A DNA stretch of 64,000 bases from Xylocopa sonorina (taxonomy: Eukaryota; Arthropoda; Insecta; Hymenoptera; Apidae), in contig NC_135198.1 in the NCBI RefSeq assembly GCF_050948175.1, forward strand, positions 7,453,001-7,517,000, given 5' to 3'. The position numbers were made by a program, and so were the translations under genes. Of the stretch, positions 1 to 12,686 are shown one piece after another. The first letter of the stretch is position 1; each line of letters starts with the position of its first letter. Below the pieces are notes generated by a model, which worked only from the letters and a program-made list of their open reading frames with translations, did not search any database and was not told the origin of the DNA.

Positions 1-333
1 CGTAAATCATTGAGTCTCTTGATTATGGCTTTAAAACTATCGTAGCGAAATTGTTACACTCACTATATTTTTATATTTTCGTTCCTTTTCTCGGAACACC
101 ATGCTGGTATTTAACTTCAACATTGGATTATATTTCTCACCCTTAGACACCCTAAAAGTACAGGCGAATCCAACGATCGCTGAAAATATTAAGTATTTTA
201 CTTCATCTTATAGTGACGTTACACAGTTGTCAGTTAAAATAAATACTTACCATTCTTCGAATCCGTTCGAAGGGCTGAAACAAATTTCATTTTCAATAAA
301 TATCTTCCAATTCATTTCATGTAAAATATTTAC

Positions 334-3300
334 AGGTAGGGTACGCATCATTATGAAGCATGAACGAACCTCCCATCCATAACGCAAGTCCTGCAATCGC
401 GAAGACGGCAATTAATACTAGCATGGCAGAGACAATTAACATCGCGCTGCCGACCTTCCATTTAGTGCTACCTCTCTTCTTCGCTTGTTGTGGTGAAACC
501 CTTGACCATGTTGAACGTGGCGGTAAGTAGTAATCATTCTATAATTAGAAAACAATAAGCTCGCATTTAGCAGTAATATTTATTTGTCGATAACAGAAAT
601 TCTATTAAAAAGCAGGAGACATCTCAATTTACTTTATTGTTAAAAACTATCATTATTTAGTGAATTATCATTTAGTTTAAACGCATCTCCATTTTTTACA
701 ATGAAAATTTCTATTCGTCGCTTTACTGTAAACTTTTATTTATTACGTAGAAATGTTAGGACAAGTAGGTAATTTTTAGTAATGGTAATGACTTAAGTGT
801 GGCTAAGATTTTTTCCAAGGCAGACATATATTTATTGACCAACTAACCGCTGTGATTCAATAATCGGAACGCGTAATAAATTTAGTCAGGTGTACAGTAA
901 TATCAGTAACGGTACTGGCGCCGGGAAGGAATGCTTGAAGAGAAAAAAAGAAACGGAAAAATGTTTCCAAAGTGAAGCGCGGCAGGTGGGACCATACAGA
1001 AAACTTAGTATATCACTTCGTTCAGCAATTCGTGGAATGCAATTGTTGGGATGGATAGAAACCAGTTATGAAGATTGTAACTTCAGTAAGAGATGTTTTC
1101 TTTAATAATTTAAGAGCTGTTTCAAAGCACTCCAGAAATTCGGTAACGCGAGATAATAAAGTATCACAAGAGAAATATTATAATTATAAAATTAATGCAA
1201 ATGTGGAAATTGATAAACTATCGATTTAATCTACTTTACAGCTAGCATTCATCTGAAGCAGAAGTGACCTTAATCTATTCCTCGCCATAATATCAGTTTT
1301 TACCGTAGAACGCAGTGTTCTACCATGTAAAAAGTCTATCAAAACCGCTTATACACATAGAGAATACAAAACGCTCCAGTTTCAAGGAAGTTAACTGCAT
1401 GCGATGGCACACATAACTGACGTAAAGAAAAACAGAGTGCTGCGAGGCTCGATAAGTGGACCGTCTCGACGTTATTCTTACTAAAAGCTGAAAAATGAGA
1501 AAATGCAACGACGGAATGGAATATGCTCTAACATTTGTCACGGTCCGTTGCCACTAAGATTTATCACAGAAGCCATGCGTGAAATCGCTGAATCGATGTT
1601 CGATACTTGGAACGAAAAACGTTCCATGATTAAACTTCGAGGTCGTTCTACAAATACCGGAACAATGAAGGGGATTAACCCTGGAGATTAAAACAATTAC
1701 CTCGGAATATCGGCTTGGCCTGTTGTGCCAATAGTTCTAAACTAACTTTTTGATATCTGTACAGTCGAAGGTTGCATCGATAGAAATAGTCTTTAACAGC
1801 TGACATGATCTAACGTGGATTCAACGCAGTCTGACGTTGATGCGAAGTTAATGACTTGATTGAGGGTGAAAAATAATTTCACGCTCACAGAGTACGATAG
1901 AAACCTCATGGTCGTGTCAGTAAAGAATCTTGTCTGTGTATGCTGAGGTCGTTGCCTCTAAAAACGAGGAGCTGAATTCTCCAAAAACGCGCTGTTACGT
2001 AAGTGGAATATCGTTATTCTATTGGGATACATAGCGCTTTGGTTCCTGTCGTGATGGCAGCTGCATATGAATACGTATGAGTTGATTGATACAATGCTGA
2101 GGGAGTAAAACGTGACTATGTTACGTTTACGGAATGATTCCCTCGGATAGTCTCTTTGATTGGTTCTGTGGGTTATTGGTACACCATTGTGGTATACCAT
2201 GGTGGTGTTTCAGAAAAGAACAATAGTACTTCATATCATATTCTTCTTTTCTGACTGACATAACTTCTTTTTTGAAAGAATAATCTTAAAGTATTTAAAC
2301 TTTTAATAGACCATAAAAGCCTAGAAACATATTTCTTTCAATTTACATATTCGAGTCATAAAATAATGGCTTCCTAATATAACAAGTCATCTAATCCTAT
2401 AAAGAGTTTAAAAAATAAAAAAATCAGCAATCTTCTTCGATGGGGCCCAGAAGTGCCCATTCCATTCAAGGTTTCCTTTTCTGAAGTCCAAGATCTGTAA
2501 GGACTAAACGTTCCATCGTCCTATCTAACACCACAACAGAGCCTATCGAAGTAAATTATGTTATTGTATTACCATCGAACGTGACCAAACATTTCCGTTA
2601 CAGAGTCGTTCTTGACAAGCGTTACGACCATCCAACAGCATGTATCGACAACGGACCAATCTAATCGCGGACACCATCATCATCCCCGTAGGGATTACGT
2701 CCGCTAAAATCGTGTATCGAGCACACATGATCGAATCCCAAACAGCGTGTATACGATTAGATTGCTGGTTCGCCAGGCGGATCGGATTGAAAATCCACCG
2801 TCTAAGAATCTCAACCGTTGTTCCGATGCACCGTTAAAGGTTTATCGATGTCGTGATTCGGTGAGAAGTATCGCGCTCCATTCCTGCCCGCTCTTTTTCC
2901 GACACAATGCCCGTGCTAACTGCACACGTGTTAACGTCCCGCCCGTCATCAAGATGGTCACGTGTGTTCGAATATACGCTGGAGGGCATTAGTCTGCTGG
3001 AACCACGATACAAGGGTGGGATGATTTAGTTTCACACGAAGAATGGAAGATTCTCGATTTGCCTGGCAAATTGTCCGCTATACTTTGTGAACCTTTGCAC
3101 GATTTTTATGGAAAAGGTAATGTAAGGTTGATTTGATTCGGAGCAGAAATTGAATATTAAATGATTTTTGGTAGCAATATTTATATTTGTATTGTAGGAT
3201 TTAGTTAAGCCTTCAGTCTTGCAGTTTGAGTGATTAGAGTGCTAAGATAACATCTCTCAGAATATTACTTCATGGGAGTATGTTTTAAATTGCAACAGTG

Positions 3301-6300
3301 TTTCCATTATGTGTTAAATGATGCACAATGTATTATTTACAGGACAAAGAGCTAGCGGGAAAGAAGTGGTGGAATCGCTCGGAGGACTGCGTGCTCATAA
3401 AGGTCCATTCTTTACGGTGCTTCCTGATTTATTGCCAGCTATCTTTTCTCATTAGCATCACAGAACAAGAGAGAAATGAGAAAAAATTAAGAGGACGAAA
3501 AGGTGCTCAGGATCGTGGTCACGCTTTATTTATTTCGACCATGTGAGATTCAATTTACCGTATGAAGACTACGCAGTGTTCACCTTGTAAAATTATTTGC
3601 ATCCGTTTTGATGCCATTTATAATCTAACTGCTTGCGTGCTCCTCTTTCGTATGCAGCATTCTTTTTCTGCTGTTTCATTTGTGTCAATGGAATATATAT
3701 GTATAATATTCTTGATGTTGCAATGCATTGAGTAACGATTCCAAGTAAGTAGTTTTACAGCGAATTATTAATGAAATATTAGAAAAACATATGTATTGCC
3801 CTAAATTGACTAGTCTGTAAAATGATTTCTGTCTTCAACCTTAGGTCGTGGATGCTTAAAGATCTGAAAGTGATCCGACTTTCGTGAACTCATCGATCAG
3901 CGATGCTAAGTTATGCGATTCTCCGTGAGTCAGCGTCATCTCGTTAGAATGCTCTAGATGATAGTGATCTGTAATTTGGGTCAATCTGTTCTGAACGGCA
4001 ACGACTGAATTTTCATTGCATGAAACTGCTGCAGCAACGGTAACTGAAGAGTAATCGCTTAGTATAGCGATTGCTTCATGGAAACTTTGCTTCTTGGTCG
4101 TAGCGAAATTGGCATCTTTCGTTTTCTGCTACTCTTCATTAGCGCCTTGATAAGAGCATTCCGTTTTCATCAGTGCTCTTCTGTCGAAGGCCATCTGCTC
4201 ATCCTCTCTTTTTTCGAACGTCTTTAGTGGACGTGTGTTTTTAAGACATCTTTTGTTGGTCTGATCTTATCCTTGATAGTGTTTGCATATGATGATAGTA
4301 TTTCATTAACAATGAATGTTTGTGTATCTCCATGTAAGCAAACTTTTTAATTCGTATGCCTATATGCTAAATGGAGAATGAGAAATATGTATTCTGATTT
4401 CATTAAGAATATAAACATTGTGTTTGTTCTGAATTTTTAACGATAGGAAATCTGACAATATATTCTGTAAGTGGAGAGGTAGTTCTGCATTTAACATTTT
4501 GCATGCAATTGACATAAATTATCGGTAGGACCGATAGCTTGAATTAAGTATTCAGAAAAGTTTCTCATGAAAACCATTGGTCGATGTGTAGGTCGTTATC
4601 TGTTACAGCGGCAAAAGAGCCGTCCAGAGCTATGCAATTTCCGTTGAAGGACGAAGGTTTGTCGGCGACTCACAGAAGGCGCAGAGCCCGCCGTTAGAAT
4701 CACCATTACCGTCAACAGGGTATCGATGCTCGTTTGGCTTTAGCCCTGAAAAGGCTTTTGCAAAGCGAAACCTGAATGTTTGCCTTATTACAAAGAAATA
4801 CGTCGCCTTCAGAGGGGCTTTGCACCTTCCGCGAGGCTTCCTCAACGCTTTAATGCCTAACGAATGACCAATTTCATTCACAGGAGCTAACAGGTGCCTC
4901 GAGCATTTAGAGATCTTCATCTTTCCTTTGAGAAATATATGTCGCTATTAGAGTTTAAATTTCTGTGTAACCATCGAGTCAGCTTTTTAATCTTCATTAA
5001 CCAACACCTGTAACGGTATTTATATTAGTCTCTGACTTCGTGCGATGAGTTTCATCCTCATCCCTTCGGTGGTTGCATTTATTTATCCACAAGTATCATA
5101 CAAGGAAAAAATAACAATACAAGCATGTTTCTAATTAATTTAAAATAATTCTTGAATGCCATTAATATTTTTTGAAAATGAAGTTATTCAGTTGTCAAGA
5201 TTGTTCCATAAATTGATTACCATACCAGCGCATCGTTAAATGCAGCTCATTCTTTTCGAGCAGAGAATCGAATGAGTCAGCTTAAAATCGTGATCGCTTG
5301 TTTGTCGTCCCAGACCAGCGCGCTCTTTAATGGTAGGAGCTTCGAACGCTCTTTTGCTCGACCATTCATTACTCTCTCGTTACATGTTCCTCGATATACG
5401 TACACACGTGTGCGAACTGTAAGAAAAATTAGTGGCCCGTACTTAAACCACGTTACCGAGCATATCCAACTATGTGGATCACAAAGCGTGGTAACAGCTA
5501 GACGATTCTCGAAAAGGCCATTAGCTTCACTACCGCGAAACTGCTCTGCTAAACGTAACAATACGTCCCCCGGAAGTCGAGCGTGGATCTACCCTTCGTT
5601 TTGCAGACCGCCTGGCTCTATCTATAAATTGTTACGGAACCTTTTCACTAAAGAAACTTGCTCAATTAAAGCGTCACTCGTAGACCAGAACTCTACCCCT
5701 TCACGCTCGATGAAACCGTTGAGTTTCCGGAATTAATTTCAACGATCTCCACTTTCAGGTTCATATGTCCAACGTCTCTGTCTTCGGTCATTCTCACCGA
5801 ATGATTAATGACGCGTCGTCTTATGCATCATCGAACACTGTCTGCGAACTAAACGAACAATTTATTTGGAGGACCAAGCGCGTACGATTTCTTGCTGGCA
5901 AAAAAAAGAAGAAGAAGCAACGGGTACCACTGTCCGTTTATTGCTTCACTTACGACGGTTGCGCGTGAAATACAGAGAAGATCAGGAAGAAGAAGAACCG
6001 TGGGCCGATACCATACATCATCCTCCTTATCATGAGATCAACGCGGCACTTTTAAATCATCGCTGCGAGGACGTCCATAAATCATGGAACCGATGAAAGC
6101 CGATAAATCGGATGGACCCCCGTCAATGGGGGAACGTTTAACGGTAACGGTATTAATAACCAGCAGATTTTTCTGTCCAACTTCGAAGTACAGGCATCCT
6201 TGGCATTTGGGCAATGCTGGATTGTTGGGCTGTACAAAGTTGCCCGCGAAGGTATTCGAAATATGTTATTAACTGCAGTGATACATCAAGAGGATAGTCT

Positions 6301-9300
6301 CAAGATTCTACCACCAATGTTGGAAAATAATTGATCAACATACGCAGTATTTTAGTAAATACTATAGCGTGTATAACAGTTAAGGAATACTTCACCAATA
6401 TGGGACATCGACTTCCATATGAGTACTTCCAAGTGAGTAAACTGTCAATGAAAGGATTGTTTCCTTGATTGCGCGCGCGAAGATTAATAAATTGCCCAGA
6501 ATCAACGCAGCAACCCGCGTATACAGGCACGTGCGTAAGAAACAAGGCGGAAAAAGATGAGAAAAGTGCATTGGTACAGGTGCGACGCAGGTGCGTGGTC
6601 CATGACCTGGGCGGAGTTACTTCGCGGCCTTCAAAGGGGCGGCACGAAGAAGACGCGACGGGAGAAGATGCGTCCGCGGGTGCAAAGATCTCTCAAGGAC
6701 GGGCACCGCGGCAACTCGTCCTTGTCTCGCTTAATGAGACTCGTTAGAAACGTGTACGTACGTCTCTCAGGTAGATACACAAGTTGCAACGAGAATGCCC
6801 AGTGCTGGACTTAGACCATCCGACGCCCTCTCCAGAAGAGTGACTTCAATGTTGGTGAATCGGATTGGAAGTAGAACCGGACACTCTCCGCTCTTTATAT
6901 TCTCGGAACAGACCCGGCACGATGTAAAGTAACCGATTCAGGATAAGGAACGCTAAGGTAACCGACACTCGGACGGGGCATCGACAATCGCGGGTAACGG
7001 AGAGTACATTGACGTTAACATCGCTGGAATCCTTTAATTATTTTTCGCGAACGGGTTCCCGGGGCTCTGATCCTCCATGATGTTGAATTTTAATTCGAGG
7101 AGAGTGTTTATAAGCTCTCCACTTTATTTCTCTACTGAGATTTCGGTTTTATTTGATGTAGATGAGAGGTTTCGTTTGGAAGGCATTGGTATTTAACGGC
7201 GAGAAGAGGAAATTGGGAGCAAGGTTTTACGGTCGTGGATATTTTCGTACCTTTTTGCATGTTTTGACATTGTGAAAAAGTTGTATTTTAATTTTTCAAA
7301 GTATTGTAGATTTGTCTATAAACTGAGTCCTAACATAATTTAATATTTCAGGCAAGCTGCATGTATAATGGATCCGTCTAGTCGCAGTGCATCAAGTGAC
7401 ACCTATACTGGTAAATGTTTCGCATTTGTACATATATTCGCGCACATCCTCCATTTATACATCCCGACTTGATTTTCAACAAAGAGGAAGAGTAAAGAGA
7501 AGAGGCAGCAAAAAGTAGACCGATCGAGACCTCGCATTTTTCTGTCGCGGTACTCGTTCGAAGTCCCATTACAGACTCGGGATAAATATAGACTCAGTGA
7601 GTTAGCGAATAGTTGTTAAAAATAGCGGATTCCCTTTCATGAACCAAGATTTTATGCTTTCACTGAAGAATACACTGAACTGTGAGTACAATAACTTTGG
7701 TTAAATGTAAAATCACTTCATTGATTGTGAATGTATATAGGAATTATCATTGTAATGTCAGTTTAAAATGTATAAACTGCTAATTGGCATATTTTCAACA
7801 TGAGCCTATATCTATTAATTAGAATCACTAGTCACAGTTTGGAATTAAATAATGATAGCATCATTACGAATCCAGGATGAATGGTTAAAATAGCAGTTAG
7901 TATGCGATGGAGTATCTTCCTGTTTGAATTTGGGATGCGCATATAGAAGAAGATATAAATGCTTCACGTATAAATTAGTTCGTCATTTGGTTCGTCATAA
8001 ATGAACGAGCCAAAGGTCATGTGATACTGTAAACATATTTAGCCTCTAATTGAAAAAAGGAACCGCGCAATTTCTTAAATGAAGCCATAATTTATTAACA
8101 TTAATTAACTATATTAAATTCCTGTTTCATTATTCTCTGATTTCACATCGTTTCCTATATATAATTGTACCCAATTATAAATTTAAAATTACGCAAAATT
8201 TTGCAGATGAAATAGCGATACGAATCTCTGCCAATTACTTGGTGTTTGATACTGCGATGGAGATATTCAATTAAAGGCTATTTCTGTGCTTCAATTTAAA
8301 TTTCGTTGCTTGGCAATAACCATATAAATGACCATTAAGGTTGCAGTCGTGAGGTTTCAGGGCATTTAAGGATTCTCTTCCTCGCGAGAGATTGCGATCT
8401 CCTTGGCGCGCGTGTAATTGCTGTAACCGTTGTTAGTTGTGTATCCAGCAACAAACTCCCCTGTGTTGTAGGCTCATCCCCTTCGCCGCCAGTATGTAAT
8501 AATCACCCTCGAACCACGAAGACGATCGTACGACTGTGTGGATAATATCCGCGCCTGAAGACTTCTTGGAAACACCCTTGAGAATCTCATTTCTTTTACA
8601 TCCGATTAATACCATTTTATTTCTATGTCCGAGTTCTTGTGACTTTTAGTGCCATTTAATAGACATCTGTGGAATGTTATTTCTGACGACATCATTTTCA
8701 TTTTTCATCGAGATACTATATTATTTAAATATTTCCAGGTAATACTCGGTTGATCAAGAGTTCTGAGTCAGTCTGCGTGGATTATCCTACAGAATAAACA
8801 TGATCTTCAATTGTAAATCAGAAAGGCTGCCCCACCGGATACCGCACCACCGAAAGAAGTGACCGGAAGTACGCGTGTGATCCTCGAATATTAGGAACGA
8901 TTTGAACATTTGCATCTACGTGTTGCTATCGGGGATCACGTAGGACATTTAGCGTCTATGTACCAAGGATATTCCAGAAGGTTCGTCATCTTATATAGTC
9001 TGTAATTTGCATTTGTTCTAAATGAATACAAATGACATACAATACAAAAACATATTTCACATGGGTTCACAATGAAAGTGTATACGTCCATTGAGACTTG
9101 AGAAAAAGAGCGCATGCACTACTTGTTTTTACACGGGCTTCATTCTACCTCACCTTTCAGAATGTCGTAAGTCTTGATTTCATTGAGAAAGAAAGTGAAC
9201 TGTTGTACACGCACGTTTGTTTTTGTACATGGTATTCCATTCGTCGACAACTCTGTGGGTAATTACTGAAATCTTGTCGTTACTGCGAGTACACGTAATG

Positions 9301-12300
9301 TATGACGACACTTTTCCCTTGCAATTAGGCTGTGTTTGATTGTTAGGAGATTTGGATGTCTATAAGCTTCGCCGACCTTCAACTTCTTTTTCTCTAAGAG
9401 TTGATTAATGTACATTAAACTTGCATAACTTTTCTATTTACTTCTCAAAATTATTTTATTCTCAGAATATTCAATCATAAATTACGAAAGAATCAGATAT
9501 CCGAAACAAAACTCAAGCAATTTAGTTTTATAAAATTCATAATTCCTTCAATCTTATATTCTGCAAATTGCACTATTTGACGGCATCTTTCAAGGAGAGA
9601 AATAAATTACATGTTCACGAGCGATATCCTTCGCAAGTCAATCAGTTAGTCTATTATTTTTGCAGGTCTTCATCCGTTAACTGGGCCCTGACGTAACGAC
9701 AACATAATAAGTGTTCTACTCAATACATATATATATTAAACGAGGCACCGCGCGTGTGTTTCACTTGACCTCATCGCTTCGGGTCTAATGGGACGTGAAG
9801 GAACGATATAAATTGCTCTACGTAAAATGAAATCACGTTAACGGTGACAGCACAGTTAGGGAGGGCTCATAACCGTTTTAGTTCGAGTTAGCCGCCTCCA
9901 CTAAGTAAAGCGGAAAGGAAGCACGGAATCTCCGCCTCCTCTTGATTTACCATGAAGCGGAAGGTAGTACTGGGAGACCGCAGGGTCGTGATGTACCACG
10001 CTAGGTTGACCTTCTGGATCTTTCAGGACCCCGCCGCTTAGGCTCAGAATTTCCAGGCGCGGTGCAGGTCACCCGGAAACTCCTGCGCCACGTATAGAAC
10101 ATCTCTGCTACAGTTACATTTTTAGGGGTAACCGTGGCAATTGAATTGGACCAATTGGTCACAAACAAGTTGTCTTTATTTGACGTATTAAAAATAAGGA
10201 ATGTCAATCATTCACGACGTGCCTAAATGTAAAAATCTAGAACTTGATTTCCATAAACTAAAGCGAAATTACTTCTGACATTATTCCTGAGCGGCAGACA
10301 GACGTGAATAACTGACAATGAGTGGAAAACAATATTGCAGTGTCTAGATAACATCGTTAATTTTTTAGCGATGCAAAAACTACTCCAAAGCAGCTATATA
10401 TGTTGTAAGCACATCTATAAATCTTAGATGTTTGAAGGTTCATTACAAACGACTCATTGGTAATGTGTATACAATAATTGATGTTACGATCATCGCAATC
10501 TTGGATCGATTTCTGACAAACGTAATTGAATTCTGCTAAAGTGGACAATGAGTTGAATGTGATTTTCAGGACGGTGTGTGATGTCCAGATACATATGCAG
10601 AGCCACAGACTCATAATCCGGGTCCGTTGAACCTAACTGTCTACCATTATGGTGATCGCGGTTAGACAAAAAGGAAGGTCACTCGAAGTCATCTTTCTAT
10701 CCCGATCCGCCTGCCGGCTCATTAACGATGAGATTTAATTATACCTTGACTTAAAAAATCTATGACACTATGTTATTGGAGTATCGGATAAGAACTAAGA
10801 ATGTTCAATGAAGAGTAATTAATGTCGTTGAAATCCTATTTGAATTTATTGAATTTATTTATTGTTGTATATTAATTAATTTTGTGGAATTGTAGTGGTA
10901 TACACAACTGATACATTTTTTAAAAATAGCTTTTGTAGGTTATTATACTATTTATGTTCTTTAATCTTATTATACATCTACTCATTATTCTGTTTTCCTA
11001 TAGCATGAGTCAACCAATGCAAATATCTTGTAATATATGCAAAGTAGAGGGACAGTCTATGCTTAGGATCCCGCTTGAATGAAGGATCGCGTGCGCGTGA
11101 AGATCAAGATCGTGACCGCATAGCTGCGTAACGATCAATGCCAATTTCTGCGTCCGTGGCCGTTTGCATGTAGATTCGCGTGGAAAATTGGCAGGCATCC
11201 ATCGCACACCCTTCAATAACGTTACGTAGGTGTTCTGTTACAATCGTTTCTCTCTTTCTATATGTAGAAATAGTTGAATAATTGTACAAGCGACTAGACC
11301 TCTCTCCTGTAATAGGCGCGCGTCAAAGAAACGCACTAATGGAATGAAGTCAACGAATTCTAATTAACTTCTCGCTCGTGACGAATGAAACCGCATTCAA
11401 AACACTGAATCATGCTTTTACGATTGTAGATCTCGTGAGATCTTTCGAGACAGCTGTTTCACTTGACATGATTGTATAATGTTAAGGTTTCTGAGAGAAA
11501 TTAATCAAGATTTTTCCGTAAAGCGTGTAGAAAATTGTTGTTCAGGATGTTGGAAGAAGTCTCACGTAATTTGCGCGTACCTTAACACTGTAGCTATTAA
11601 AATTGAAGCGAAGAACTTTTTTTTATGCGGATATATTTCCCACGGAAACGGACAAGATAAAAGTGCGTCTAAATTGTTTCCTGCATTCCAGATTTTAATC
11701 ATAAATTTTTCAAAATTATTTATTACATTCGTCATTACTCATATATTAAAGATATTGAAACCAAACATAGCGGACACACGTGTTTTGTTGTGGAATGTAT
11801 GATGCCAATGCTGATATCCGCAAAAAAGAACGTGAGATAATGTCACGCTCTTATTGCACCTGTCTTATAGCCTCAATTGCGTCGTTCATTAAGTAATTCG
11901 TAGCACGTTGCAGGTTCCGGAAGGACGCCTTCTCACCGTCACAGCCGTTCCGCTAATCGACAAAAGCCGGGTGACGGCATGCATCAGGAACGCGCAATAT
12001 TACGGAACCCACAACAAACCTGTTCGAGAGTTTCCTCAGAAAATCTCGAAAGAATTCGGACGATGAACCGCTCGAGGCCCATTCTACCTTGACTGATCTC
12101 TTCGAACGATCTCTATCCGCCTCTAGATGGTATTCCAGATTCATTATTGTCCCTCCCCGCCGCTTCTCCAATCTTTCTCCGACTGAATTCATTTGGTATT
12201 CCGTCTGAAGTATGCCAGTGAAATAACAGTACCCGAGGCGAGCGAGCAGGAGAGCCGTGAAACGGTCCACCTCTGGTGGTCCTAGCTGGCTGCCAGCTAG

Positions 12301-12650
12301 GTCAGTGCCACCTCGGATTTAGTGTCACTCGAGCTCAGGTACCCAAGCATGGAGCGACAAAGAAGAAGGGAAAAGAAAGAAAAGGGAGGAGACGAAGCAG
12401 AACTGTCAGGAGACACGAAGAGGTGACCAGGGAAGCGTTGACGATGATAATGGAGGAGTTGTCGCGGCGTTATGCTGCGAGCAACGTCGTCGTTCCTAAG
12501 GCGCATTCGAGGTAACGGCCGGAATCAGGGGAGCCCGAGAAGAAGATGAACGACAGCATTGTTATCACCGCTTTAATCACGGTCTTTGTTGCCGTGGCGT
12601 TCTCTTCCTCGAGAATCCTTGAGGGCCGTGTTCGAGGTGTGTTTTTAAAA

Positions 12651-12686
<36 letters not shown>

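Noticed and set aside
336..521. Plus-strand exon flanked by TTTACAG and GGCG|GTAAGT
   Set aside because: All three plus frames contain stops, while the minus strand encodes a continuous peptide that joins in phase to exon 1 at 16.5 kb.
5272..5736. 154-codon plus-strand ORF and its opposite-strand partner
   Set aside because: Composition is not protein-like, both strands are open together, and there is no splice context or recognisable motif.
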